Part shown: one piece after another, positions 20,254 through 31,165 of the stretch
Numbering within the stretch: the first letter of the stretch is position 1
How the letters are laid out: every line of letters begins with the position of its first letter
Source: Fulvia fulva
Lineage: Eukaryota > Ascomycota > Dothideomycetes > Mycosphaerellales > Mycosphaerellaceae
Assembly (NCBI RefSeq): GCF_020509005.1
Contig: NC_063022.1
Location: forward strand, 3,100,001 to 3,164,000
Length of the DNA: 64,000 nucleotides
Reading direction: 5' to 3'
Made by a program: the position numbers and the translations under genes
The notes under the pieces: model-generated
Database searches by the model: none
What the model was told of the DNA's origin: nothing
What the model saw: the letters and a program-made list of their open reading frames with translations, nothing else

Positions 20254-23200
20254 GGGGTCTAGACTTCACCCCCCCCCCCCACACGCATACCTAGGAGGCA
20301 AGTTGCTAGAAATCACCGCGAGCCGCGACATGGAACTGGCGACCCCAAAGGGCACAGAGACGTGGAAGGCGAGATCAAGCGCAAGTACGATCGACCTATG
20401 CTTCCTCTCGAGAGAGCTAGTAACGAGACTAGACAAGTGCCGCCCGAACCTCTCGCTCGAAGCAGGATCAGACCACATCCCGATCCAGACAACAATCGAG
20501 GTAGCAGTTGAGGAGGAACCTATAGCGGAGCCACGCCTAAACTAGAAGAAGGCCCCGTAGGAGGAAATCCGAGACGAACTAGCGGCACGACTACACGATA
20601 ACAGAGCAAATACGGGACTGGAAGCGGGAACAGAAGCAAAACAAGAAGCCGAGCTCGACAAAGAAGCCGAACGGATAACGACAGTCGTGTAGGAGACAGC
20701 TCGTCGGCACACACCCTACATTCGACCTTCTTAAAGACAGAAGCCATTCTAGACCCCGGCGTGCGCGGAAAGGGTAAAGGAGGCGAGGAGGGCTAGACGA
20801 GAGTGGACGAAGGAGCACACATAAGCAACATAGGACGCATCCCAAAGGGCTAGCCAAGCTAAGAAAGCCTAGATACGTCGGGACAAACAGCTAGACTAGA
20901 GAACGACGGTCGGGCTCGTAATAGAGAATCCTAACTAGATGTAGCGACTAGCGAGGTAGGCGAGAGCCGGAGGGACAGAGAAGACGCCTCACTTCCCGCC
21001 TATAGTCGACATAACGGGGACGCTAAGGTTAACGCCGGAGGCAAAAGCGAAGGCGTTTGCGGACTACTTCTTCTTAACACAAGTCGACGCGGACCTAACG
21101 GACATAGTACGTACGTCGTACCCGGAACCACTAGACATACACTAGATAGTCTAGCTAGGCGAGGTTAAGGCCGTAATAGGACAGCTTAAGGGAAGAAAGG
21201 CCCTAGGGCCCGACAAAATCCCAAACCTCCTACTAAAGGAATGTAAAGAGGAAATCGCCCCGAGCCTAGCTAAGCTCTTTACTACTTGTCTACGGAAAGG
21301 CTACTATCCGAAGCCGTATAGAGACTCCCTAATAGTAGTTATCCGGAAGCTATAGAAGGAAGACTATAACAGGCTCAAGTTATATAGACCGATTGCGCTC
21401 CTAAATATAGTAGGGAAGATCCTAGAGAAGGTAGTAGCCTAGAGACTTATAAAACTAGTCGAGGAGAACAACATCCTCCCGGAGACATAGATAGGAGGGA
21501 GAAGTAACCGCTCAACCCTTACGGTAATAGAACTAATAACCGAATAGATCCAAACCCTCTAGTACTATAGACGGAACAGAATAGCATCGCTACTCTCCCT
21601 AGACATCTCCGGAGTATTCGACAACGTCTCCTACGAAAGACTACTCTATATATTCTAACAAAAGGGAGTCCCCGTATAGGCCACGAAATTCATACACTCC
21701 TTCCTTAAAGAGACGACTACGAGAATAGTCCTCGGGAGGTATAAATCCGAAAGGGTATACGTAGAGACCGGAATCTACTAAGGATCTACGCTATCCCCGA
21801 TCCTATTCCTAATCTTTATAGCCGACCTCATCCCCTTACTTACGTCCCCTTAGACTTCGGCGTTAGGCTTCGTAGACGACATAAACATCCTAGCCTAGTC
21901 CGCGATAACGGAGGAAAACTATAGACTACTTACGGAGAGATATAGAGTATACGAGGACTAGGCTAGACGCTACGGCGTCTGTTCTACCCTAGAGAAATAC
22001 TAGCTAATCCACTTTAGTAAAGCGAGGACCTACTATAACATATAGGCAACTATAATAATCTAGGGATACGAGACGAAGCCCTCCCCCGAACTCCGAGTAC
22101 TAGGAATCTAGCTAGACCCGAAGCTAAGCTAGAACCTATAGATTAAGAAGGCCTAGAATAGGGTATAAGTAAACGAGGCATTAATAACACGTCTTACTAA
22201 GTCAACGTAGGGGGCGACCTTCGATAAAGTAAGAATAATATATAAAGTAATTGTTCGACTAGCGATACTTTACGGGGTACAAATCTAGGGTACGGGGGGA
22301 GTCGACAAGCTAGTACCGCGACGGATCGAACAGCCTCTTAATCGAACCTAAGCAAGCAACTTAAGGAGAATTCTCGGAGCGTACAAGACTACACCGACGA
22401 GAGTAGCCGAGATAGAGACCGGGACACTACCTATCCGTCACTATATCTAAGGGATAAGGACCTAATATACGGCGAAGACGATAGAGTACCTAGTATAGCA
22501 AACTATCTACGATAAGACAGTACGAATCGTATAGAGATACAGCCGGCTATATATAGGACCGTACGTAAGGAGGAGTTAGAAGCGGGACGACCTACGGGTT
22601 TTTAGGAAAGTATAAGGAACGCCGGAGTAGCTAGCGAGGGAGGAGGAGGAGGAACGAAGAACCCGGGAAAAGAAGGGGAGTAAGGGAAAGTCCTAGAGCC
22701 TCGTAGAGTAGGTAGCCGGCTGCCTATAGGAATAGGAATAGAATAGCAACCCGCTAGCGAGAACAGCCCCCCTAGCCCTACGAACCTTCTAGAGACATAA
22801 CTACCTCCTATACCGCGACCTTATAAGGGCAGAAGTAAGCGTAACAATCTAAATCCGGTCCGAACACATCGGGCTTAGGGCTTACTTATACAGGAGGAAC
22901 GTCCTAGACATAGACAACCTAGCGTGCGAGTGTAGCTACCCGTTGTAGAACCCGGAACATATAGTCGTACGGTGCCTATAGTAGGTGGAAGGGCGGAGTA
23001 CATAGAGAGCGAGAGCAGCTAGACGCGACTACTAGTCGATCGTTACGAACAAGAGCGACGTATAGAGGATAGCACGTTGGGTCCTAAGACAAGGATACCT
23101 CACCTAGTTTAAACTAGCGAACGAGACGGAGGAGTGGATGGAGAAGAGGAGGGAGACCAAGGGGATGCAGACAAGGTAGTCATCAGGGCAGGCCCATGAC

Positions 23201-23385
23201 ACTAGTGCACCCTCTATAAGGAAATCGGGAAGGCAAACAACGGACAACAGTAGCATAGGAGAGGAGAGGGGTTTTCACCGCGAGCGGTTTCCCCTTCGTA
23301 AGACAGAAGTACGTAGAACAGCTGCATGGTCTAGGAGGCACCACAACAGCTTAATGAACAATATATATATATTTATATATATATA
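20254..23385 (+). mobile_element. Tad/I-like non-LTR retrotransposon (LINE), 5' truncated and RIP-mutated
   Basis: About 3.1 kb bounded by a 13-bp target duplication and ending in an (AT)n tail (23361-23385). It begins just before a 12-base C run (20269-20280). It encodes the end of an APE-type endonuclease, a reverse transcriptase and a C-terminal Cys/His zinc knuckle, but not the endonuclease N-terminus or ORF1, so it is a 5'-truncated insertion. CpA/TpG are depleted and TpA is enriched, while CpG remains abundant. Confidence 0.9.
20296..23250 (+). pseudogene. LINE ORF2 remnant: endonuclease C-terminus, reverse transcriptase, zinc knuckle
   Basis: The first part (about 20380-20510) reads STIDLCFLS.., then GSDHIPI, the last motifs of an APE endonuclease. 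From about 21180 the reverse transcriptase is readable: YRPIALLNIVGKILEK, LDISGVFDNVSYERLL, and the catalytic motif GFVDDINIL near 21868-21895. A CEC..H..C knuckle near 22928-22975 closes the protein. The frame stays open for well over 800 codons except for dozens of TAG and some TAA codons, each one transition from CAG, TGG or CAA; no TGA was noticed. It is dead, but by base substitution only. Confidence 0.85.
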
Positions 23386-23390
23386 TATTT
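23361..23390. repeat. AT microsatellite at the LINE 3' end
   Basis: An (AT)n run with one interruption directly precedes the right target duplication. It most likely represents the simple-repeat 3' tail of the LINE. Confidence 0.7.
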
Positions 23391-23765
23391 CCCAGATCTC
23401 AGCCCGGATCTCACGATCAAGATTCTGGAAGTCGTGGAGAGGACTGTTGGAAAAGTAGGTCGTGATGCGAAACACGAGAGGTATGGCGCTGCTGAATCGG
23501 CAGCGTGGAAGGGCGAGGATGGAGGGGAGTAGGCACAGCACGAAGCGCTTTTTTCCGGGCATCCGTCCCGGATTTCAGCACCTGCGTCTGGAAATTTCGG
23601 GCGATGAGTTTCGAAAAAGACAGGTCGTAGCTCGAAGCACTGGACGATGCAGAAGCGTAAGCGAGGCGCATGAGCAGCGTCGAATGCGTGAAACAGTGGA
23701 GAGCAGGCACAGCACGAAGCGTAAACCATAGCAATTCGTGTCATTTCTCGTAAGAATAGGCTAAT
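23386..23765 (+). repeat. Left degenerate tandem array, part 2
   Basis: Continuation of the array at 19690-20253 beyond the LINE. The boxes GTAGGCACAGCACGAAGCG (about 23529) and GCAGGCACAGCACGAAGCG (about 23703) are 174 bp apart. The first 13 bases are the right target duplication. It ends about 30 bp from the stop codon of the apsB-like gene. Confidence 0.7.
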
Positions 23766-23793
23766 CATTCCCTTCCAGCATGTGATAGGACTT

Positions 23794-26700
23794 CTACTCC
23801 TCCGACTCATTCACCTCGCCATCCGCACGGACCCTATCCAGCGCTTCGCGCAACTCCTCATTTTCCGCGCCTGCCTGCTCGAGGCGCTGGCGGGCTCCTC
23901 TCCTATCTAGCAGGCGCGCTTCGCGCTCTGCCTTAAGACGACGCTCTAGCTCTCGCAGCCGATGGGTCCATCTAAGCTCCGATGGCTGGATTGCAGGGCT
24001 CGAAACCACGATTTGCTGTGGGGATGCCTCAACTTGCTCCACTGCTGAGGTTGAGTGGTGTCTGAGCAGCTGACTCACGATCTGGCGCGCAGGGCTGCCA
24101 CTGCTCAATGTACGCGCATGGTCGACATTGGTTTGTTGGTGTTGGTTGACCAACTGTTGCGCGATAGCGCTGGGATGTTGGCGATGGAACTTCAGCTCGG
24201 TCTTAAGGAGTTTGACCTCGTTCTTAAGCTTGATGAACTCCTCGTTGTTCTTAACACTCTTAGTGCTCAGGGTGCGGCTCGGTTCAGGACGTCGAGCTGC
24301 TTGTTCTGCAATCGCTCTCTGGGCATCGTCGACTGCGTTTTCGAGGAGATCCATGCGACGAATGCGGATGTCCAGGTTATGTTCGAGCGTCTGGTAGTCC
24401 TTCCAGAGATCTTTCTCGATGGTGCGGATGCGGACTTTGAAGCTTCCAAGGAGTGCCTCGATGGTCTTGACAGCAGATATGACGTTCTTGTTGAATGCTC
24501 CAAGGTTCTTGTTGATGGCCTCAGCGCTGGGTAGCTCGCCTTCGACGAGGGAGTGGTTCTGAGCCCAATCGGAGCCGCAAAGTGTGGAGAGTCTGTTCCA
24601 CAATGCTAGCAGCAAATTATTGCGCTCGCTGAGCTGTTCCTGGTACGTCTGTCCCAGTGTTTCTGACTTGCGTTTGACTTGTGTCAACGAAGTCTCGAGC
24701 TCCATGATGTGAGTCTCGTGCTGCGCGATGGTGCGCATTTGTTGTGCGGTCCCTCGTGAGGACTTTTCGAATTGCTCCAGGTCACGCTTGCGTGATGAGC
24801 GCTCCTTGTCAAGAAGATCCGAGAGTCGTCGGGACTCAAGGCTGGTGTTCTCCAACAGGCCATCGCGGTGGCGGAGGAGTCGTTCTTTGTCGGCGAGATC
24901 CATCTTGATCTTGTCTGCATGGTTCAGAGATGTCTCCAACTCACGTTGCAGCTTCTCGATGCTGGAGAGCATGCTGCGTTTGGTGCCATTCGGTTCACCA
25001 AGTATGTCACGGAGTGACTGTTCGAGGTCGTCTAGGCGTTGCTTGTAGCCGCCACACTCGACTTCTTTGCCGGACAAGTCGCGACGAAGCTTCCTAACTT
25101 CATCTTTTGTCTTTTGGCCGTCTGTGTTGAGGTCGTCCAGGATCTTCTGAACCTCCTCCTTTGATTGATTTTCGAGTACGTCGCGCTGTTCGCGTTCCTC
25201 GGTCATCTTGTTTTCGAGCTCATGGAGTTTCTCCTGCTCGTCTTGGATGGTCTGCTGGGCCGCGTTGAGTGCGTTCTCCAGCTCGCCGATCTTGATTTTG
25301 TCGCCTTCTTGTTCCTCCCTCAGAAAGGTGACCTCGGAGTTCAAGCTCTCTTGAGCGACCTCCAGTTGGCGGTTCTTAGTGCGAAGCTCTGTGCAGGTCT
25401 CCTCCCATTTGCGGTTCTCGTCTTCTGCGTCCGCGATATGTTGCTCCAGGCTTTCGATCTGGCGCATGTTGTGCTTCTTGAGATCCTCAAGGCTCATCAC
25501 ACTTTGAGTGATGCTGCGGAGCTCGCTCTGGAGTCCTTGGTAGTCATCGACCGTTGATTGCAACTTCAACTGCGTCTCTTGCAGCTGGGTGTCTGCTTGT
25601 TCGAGCTGCTGTTCGAGCTCGTTGTTTTCCTCGTCAATTGCGTTGATTTCGTCGAGGGCACGTCTCTTAAGATCCTCGTGAAACTGCTCACGCTCCTGGT
25701 TTCTTGCGATGGCGTCATCGCGCTCCTTTTGGAGGCTTTGAATCTCCTCCTGATGGTCGTGCAATTCTGTTTCCATCTCTTTGAAGTCATCTTCGAGGGC
25801 GGAGGCGTACTGCAGGTAAGTCTTGTGCTGACGATCAAGCTCTTGGTACTTGATGCGCAGCTCGGCGAGCTGGTCCCTCAGCTGGCCTTCCTTTTTGTGA
25901 AAGTCGTCGCGTTCTGCTTCCGTGACGGCAGTCTGGTCGCTTATTCTGGACTGACTGCGCTGGTGGGCACGCGAGATTGAGCGCTCGAAGATGCCCTCTC
26001 CGGCCACTGAGCGAGCACCGTGTGGTTGCAGGAGCTTCAAGTCTTCAATCTGTTGTTGAAGGCGCTCGCGCTCACGGTTTCTCGAGGTGAGCATGCTCGT
26101 CTGTGCTGCCAGATCGCGTTTGAGTTCAGCGTTGTTGTGTTTCAGCTCGGTATTCTGCTCTTGGAGTTCTGTAATCTCCTGTTTGAGCTCGTTGAGAGAC
26201 TTTGGCGGCTCCCCTTCTACCAGCTGGTTTACGAGCTCTTCCTCGACCTCGGCGTCACTTCGTGGGCGCGATGTTGATCGCGATCTTGCTCGGTAGTTGC
26301 CTAGAATGGGTTGTTTCTTGGCTGCCGAGTGCTTGATCTTCATTCTGGCGAGCTGGTTGCGTAGGTCGGTGGCCTCCTGCTCGGCTGTTTCGCGACGTGT
26401 AGCTTCTTCGTTGAGCATGGCTTGCCACATCTGCGCAGCGTTGATGGTGCTGGCGTCGTGATTCTGCTTGTTGGCCATGCTGCGCACGTGATCGACCATC
26501 TTGTGTTTCTCCTTTTCTCTGTGGGTGACCTCATCGCGGAGGGCGGTGATGGTGTCCTCGGAGCGGTGGAGCTGCTGGCGGAGGTAGAGGATCTCCTCGT
26601 GCATGTCTGCCTGGAGGACGGGGTCGTCATCGTCTTCGCGTGACGCGTTCTGTAGTTGTGCAAGCCTGAGTTTGTCGGCTTGTTTTTCGTTCATCTGTTC

Positions 26701-26994
26701 GATGGTCTTGATCTTTCGTCGCATGGCTTGCGCGTCTCGACGCTCGTGAGCCAGTTCGGTCCGCAGCTCGACGTTCTGTTGGACCAGCTCCTCGACGCCA
26801 TCGTGAGAGCGGGTGTGTATCGCGTCTTCGAGGAAGGTGATTTTCAATTTGAGATCGAAGTTCTCCTTTGAAAGCGCGTCGACACGCTGGTTTTGTTCCT
26901 TGAGGCTTAGAGCAGCTGTGCCACTCGATGAGGCCGGGCGTGCAGGAGACACGACGTCCATGATGGAGGCATACGGCTCAACTACCGAATCCAT
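23794..26994 (-). CDS. apsB: ApsB/Mto1-type centrosomin-motif protein (MTOC gamma-tubulin scaffold)
   Basis: Long coiled-coil protein of the fungal ApsB/Mto1 group, which recruits gamma-tubulin complexes to spindle pole bodies and septal microtubule-organising centres and affects nuclear positioning. From ATG 26994 it has 1,066 residues in one exon. The CM1 (centrosomin N-terminal) motif, LKEQNQRVDALSKENFDLKL and following residues, lies at about residues 33-60. Nearly all the rest is heptad-rich coiled coil. The conserved C-terminus includes ERRLKAEREARLLDRRG. The frame opens seven codons earlier at a GTG, but no in-frame ATG precedes 26994. Mutational damage is absent although the gene sits between repeat arrays. 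Name given by family resemblance. Confidence 0.88.
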   Translation of the reverse strand: MDSVVEPYASIMDVVSPARPASSSGTAALSLKEQNQRVDALSKENFDLKLKITFLEDAIHTRSHDGVEELVQQNVELRTELAHERRDAQAMRRKIKTIEQMNEKQADKLRLAQLQNASREDDDDPVLQADMHEEILYLRQQLHRSEDTITALRDEVTHREKEKHKMVDHVRSMANKQNHDASTINAAQMWQAMLNEEATRRETAEQEATDLRNQLARMKIKHSAAKKQPILGNYRARSRSTSRPRSDAEVEEELVNQLVEGEPPKSLNELKQEITELQEQNTELKHNNAELKRDLAAQTSMLTSRNRERERLQQQIEDLKLLQPHGARSVAGEGIFERSISRAHQRSQSRISDQTAVTEAERDDFHKKEGQLRDQLAELRIKYQELDRQHKTYLQYASALEDDFKEMETELHDHQEEIQSLQKERDDAIARNQEREQFHEDLKRRALDEINAIDEENNELEQQLEQADTQLQETQLKLQSTVDDYQGLQSELRSITQSVMSLEDLKKHNMRQIESLEQHIADAEDENRKWEETCTELRTKNRQLEVAQESLNSEVTFLREEQEGDKIKIGELENALNAAQQTIQDEQEKLHELENKMTEEREQRDVLENQSKEEVQKILDDLNTDGQKTKDEVRKLRRDLSGKEVECGGYKQRLDDLEQSLRDILGEPNGTKRSMLSSIEKLQRELETSLNHADKIKMDLADKERLLRHRDGLLENTSLESRRLSDLLDKERSSRKRDLEQFEKSSRGTAQQMRTIAQHETHIMELETSLTQVKRKSETLGQTYQEQLSERNNLLLALWNRLSTLCGSDWAQNHSLVEGELPSAEAINKNLGAFNKNVISAVKTIEALLGSFKVRIRTIEKDLWKDYQTLEHNLDIRIRRMDLLENAVDDAQRAIAEQAARRPEPSRTLSTKSVKNNEEFIKLKNEVKLLKTELKFHRQHPSAIAQQLVNQHQQTNVDHARTLSSGSPARQIVSQLLRHHSTSAVEQVEASPQQIVVSSPAIQPSELRWTHRLRELERRLKAEREARLLDRRGARQRLEQAGAENEELREALDRVRADGEVNESEE

Positions 26995-27062
26995 GATTGT
27001 TGTGCGTGGTGGCACATACTCATCGATGGTATAGAGCGGCTTGACTTCACGGCAAGCGGGGC

Positions 27063-27130
27063 GGTGGAGGCGCTTGCGCGGACGGCGGGTAGTACGCTAT
27101 ACTCCTGTCATGGCGGTCGGCTGTTCCTGC
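27063..27130 (-). promoter_or_regulatory. apsB leader with a short upstream reading frame
   Basis: On the minus strand the leader exon contains ATG ACA GGA GTA TAG at 27097-27111, a four-codon upstream frame about 100 nt before the apsB start. It is retained in the duplicated fragment at 17905-17953. Short upstream frames commonly lower initiation at the main start in fungi; this effect is inferred. Confidence 0.4.
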
Positions 27131-27185
27131 TGCGCGACATGCATTAGCGTCTCGCTTATGCAGGAGCGTTGTTAAGCGAGCATAC
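27130..27185 (-). other. Predicted 5'-UTR intron of apsB
   Basis: Minus-strand GTATGC donor at 27185, branch-like GCTAAT, and acceptor GCGCAG at 27130 define a 56-nt intron. No ATG precedes it in frame, so it is probably in the untranslated leader. Acceptor choice could shift by 3 nt. Confidence 0.5.
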
Positions 27186-27589
27186 CTTAATTGATTTAAG
27201 CTTCTTTTTGGATGGAAATTGGGAAGTTGTGATGCTTTTTGATGACTTTTCGGAAGGCTCGATGTTGGTGTAGGAGGAAGGAAGGAAACGCGAGGCGTCA
27301 GGAATTTAAAGGGCGTCAGATGGCTCCTGCCCGCTGTGACATCACCGACTCGCAAAAATCACGTGAGGCAGGCGCGACCTCACTCCAATGCAGCGCGTCG
27401 TGCTATGGATGATATCGCACGGCAATAACCCTCCATGCCATGACTACGGCTCCGATCCCCATCTCATTGCCCTTGAAATACGCAGAAACACGACGCGCTC
27501 CCCGCCAAGATTTCTCAAAACCTGTCAAAATGGCAAAATCCCAGCCGCAAAACCCCTGGGATTCAGATTCTGGACGATAGGAGAAGGGA

Positions 27590-30500
27590 GCGCTTCGTGT
27601 GCTTCGAGCTTTCCAGCTCTGTCTATGGCAACGATCGCCAGGCTCGATACGCAAGACTGTGACTGACTCTTGAACACACGTCAAAATCCGTCCAGTCCCC
27701 ACTGCCAGGTTGTTCCGGATGGCGGTTTCGAATGCATGCAAACGTTCTCGCAGATAGACTCAGGACGTTTTGGAAACAGAGCGCTTCGTGTCCTTCCAGC
27801 TTCCAGCGGCTGTCTATGGTACTAATCGCTAGACTCGGCGCTCGAGATCGCTATTGGCTTTCGAATGCACGGCAGAATCTACCGTTTCGACCACCAGGTC
27901 TGGTCCGGATGGCGGTCTCGAATGCACGCAAAGCTCTGGGATCGAGATTGAGGAAGGTGTGGAAGGAGAGCGCTTCGCGTCCTTCCAGTTCATAGCGGCT
28001 GTCTATGATACTGATGGCTAGGCTCGGCGCTCGAGATCGCTATTGGCTTTCGAATGCACGGCAGAATCTACCGTTTCGACCACCAGGTCTGGTCCGGATG
28101 GCGGTCTCGAATGCACGCAAAGCTCTGGGATCGAGATTGAGGAAGGTGTGGAAGGAGAGCGCTTCGCGTCCTTCCAGTTCATAGCGGCTGTCTATGATAC
28201 TGATGGCTAGGCTCGGCGCGCGAGATCGTTATTGGCTTTCGAACACATGTCACAACCTATCTATTGTCCACGATCAGGTCTCGTCCGGATGGCCATATTG
28301 CAGCCGCCAAACCTCTGGAATCAACGCATTGGACGCTTCGTGCGCTTCCAATTTACAACGACCGTCTGTGGCGCTGATGGCTAGGGTCGACGCGCGAGAC
28401 CGCCATTGTCTTTCGAGCACATATCAGAGCCTATCCACTGTCCCCAATCAGGTCTGGTCCGGATGGCCATGTTGCAGCCGCCAAACCTCTAGGATCAATG
28501 CATTGGACGCTTCGTGCGCTTCCAACTTACAACAGCTGTCTATGGCAACGATGGCCAGGCTTGCCGCGCAAGATCGTGACTGATTTTCGAACACGCGTCA
28601 AAACCTATCCACTCTACACGGCCAGCTCTGGTCCGGCTGGCCTCGACTCCACGCAAAGGCTCTAGAATCAAGATATTGGGTGATTGGGAAAGGATGCGCT
28701 GCCAACATACTACGGCTGTCTGTGGCAACGATGGCCAGGCCCGGCGCACGAGATCGTCATTGGCTTTCGAACACATGTCCACTATCTACGATTAGGTCTG
28801 GTCCTCATGGCCTCTTCCAATATACGCAAAACTTCTGGAGTCAACATATTGGACGACTCGGAAGTGGTGCGCTTCCAACTTACTACGGCTGTCGATGGCA
28901 GCGATAGCCAGGCTCGGCGCGCAAGATCGTCATCGACTGTTGAACACACATCAGAATATTCATCCGCTGTCCACGATCCGGTCTGATCTCGAGTACACGC
29001 AAAAGCTCCGGGATCACGGTGTTCAGACGATTTGGAAAGGGTCCGTTTCGTGCGCTTCCAGCTTCGCGAGGCTTCCTATGGCAACGGTGGGCAGGCTATG
29101 CATGCGGGATCGTCATTGGCTTTTGAACACAAATTGTCAGACCTTGTCCAATGCTCGCACAAAGCTGGCTGGGATGGTCGTTTTGTAGCCACCAAACTTC
29201 TGGGACTACCACTGCCCGCTGCCGAATGCACGCAAGGACTCTGGATTGGGAGTTCGACGACAAGGAGAGCGCGAGACGGAGAGCTCGTTGTGCGCTTGCA
29301 GCTTCACAAGTCTTTCTATGGCAACGGTGTAAAGGCCCCGGGCGCAAGCTTGTAGCCATCTTTCGAACACGCACCGTCAGACCATACTCTATCCGCGGTC
29401 AACGCTGGTCAGGATGGCCGGGTTGCAGCCGCGAAACTCCCGGGACTACCATTGCATATCTCTCAATGCACGTAAGAGCTGTGAGGATGGTGGTCTGCAT
29501 ACCGCGATCAAGTAGCGCTTCGTACGCCTTCAGTATAACGAGCCTGGCTATGATAACGGTGGGCAGACGATGCGCACAAGAGCATGGTCACATTTTGAGC
29601 ACACCGTCCGACCTTGTTCACTGTTGCCGTCGACTCCGTCCCCGACGACGATCTGAAATCTTCGGAACTGCCATGCTCCAGTCTCGGCCATACGCCAAAG
29701 CTCTTCGGCTCAGGCTGAGGACGTTCTGGAAAGACAGTGGGCGTCAGGTGCTTCTAGGACAATGAGTCTGTCTATGGCAGCGATGGGTAGACCTTGCGCG
29801 CAAGCTCGCAGTTGGTCTTCGAACACACACTGTCAGATCTTGTTCACCGTTCGCGATCGAATCCGGCTGCACGACCATCTGAAACCCGAGGAACTGCCAT
29901 CTTCCACTCTCGATCGTACGCAAAAGCTACGGACTTGAGATTGAGGACGGTCTGGGGGGACCGAGCCCGTCGTATGCTTCTACGATGACGAATCTGTCTA
30001 TGACAGCAATGGGCAGACCTTACGCGCAAGATCACAGTCGTTCCTTGAACGCGCACCGTCAGGCCTTTTTCAGCATTCGCGATCGAATCCGGCCCGGACG
30101 ACCATATCTAGCCGCGGACTGCTATGTCCTGGTCCGAACTGTGTGCAAGAGCTCTGGGATATGAACATGGATAAGTCGAGTAGGGTAAGCGCTTTGTATG
30201 CTTCCAGACCATGACGAGACTGTCTATGGTAACAGTTGGCAGGCGATGCGTGCAAGATCATGGCCACCTTTTGAGCACACACCATGAGATGCTTCTCTCT
30301 GTTCGCGATCGAATCTGGCCTGGATGACCAGAGTCTAGCCCCGAGGTCTTTGGGACTGTCATGTTCGGGCTCAAATGTACACAGGGATAGGAGGCTTGGA
30401 TGAATTGGATGAGCTAGCGCTGCGCGTGCTTTTGGCTCACAACAAGGCTATGTATTGCAACGATGGCCAAGGCGTGCGCTCAACCGCCCTTCGCATTGGA

Positions 30501-31165
30501 ACACACACCGTCAGGGCCCGTTGAAGCTTCGCAGTCTTGACAATGTCCCGATCGCGAATCCACTTTCCCCATTCCTCGATCGGTGTTGTGCGCAAAAGAG
30601 CTGGGGATGGGACATGTATAAGTTGAGTAGGGCAACGCAACGCCAACAAATCGCAGCGGGACTGTCTATGGCAATGATGGGCAGAGCTTGCGCATAAGGC
30701 TTTGTTGGCCGTCAGAGACACATCGCCAGATCGTTCTTCCTGTCCGCGATCAGCATTGCTTCGGATGATCCTCTCCCAGCCGCGTATGCACTGTAATGCC
30801 GACTCCTCGATCGATATTGTACGCAGAAGAGCCGAGATCTCACGATCTGAGTCAAGTTGGACGATGTCGCGCGTCGTGTGCTTCCAGCTCACAACAAAGC
30901 TGTCTATGGCAATGATGGGCGGACGTGGGTATACGGATGTGTTCACCTTGCTCGCACCCACAGCTGGACCTTGTCCACCTCTCGCGATCGTTCTAGGTCC
31001 GCATGCGCCTCGGTCAGCAGCAAAACCACTGGGATCATGCTCCCTCGATCGGTGTTGTACGCAAAAGAGCTGGGAATGGCGATCTGAATGAAGTTGGATA
31101 TGGTAGCGCATCGCATACTACCTAGTGATGACAAGACTGTCTATGGCAATGGTTCACGGGCTACA
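27590..31165 (-). repeat. Right degenerate tandem array (about 18 units)
   Basis: Marked by CTGTCTATGGCAACGATGG-like boxes at about 27617, 27805, 27997, 28187, 28362, 28538, 28717, 28888, 29075, 29317, 29546, 29769, 29993, 30220, 30448, 30664, 30899 and 31137. A GAGCGCTTCGTGCGCTTCC-like box precedes each in the first half. Spacing is about 171-192 bp up to 29.1 kb, then about 216-242 bp. The ACGAAGCG box is on the minus strand here and on the plus strand in the left array. No coding potential. Confidence 0.8.
27834..28211. repeat. Perfect 189-bp tandem duplication within the right array
   Basis: 27834-28022 and 28023-28211 appear identical base for base, whereas neighbouring units are strongly diverged. 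This indicates a recent unit duplication or local gene conversion. Confidence 0.85.

Noticed and set aside
20254..23385. Idea that TAG is read as an amino acid in the LINE and Copia, since frames are open apart from TAG
   Set aside because: Host genes in the window end normally at TAG (for example the UNC-93-like gene and the flavoprotein), TAA stops occur too, and the pattern is fully explained by CpA-to-TpA mutation.
24055..25980. Several plus-strand frames of 106-159 codons opposite apsB
   Set aside because: Shadows of coiled-coil codons; hydrophobic, Leu/Val-rich translations with no consistent start.
27590..31165. CRISPR-like array
   Set aside because: Units are 170-240 bp, diverged along their whole length, with no short constant repeat and variable spacer, in a eukaryotic genome.
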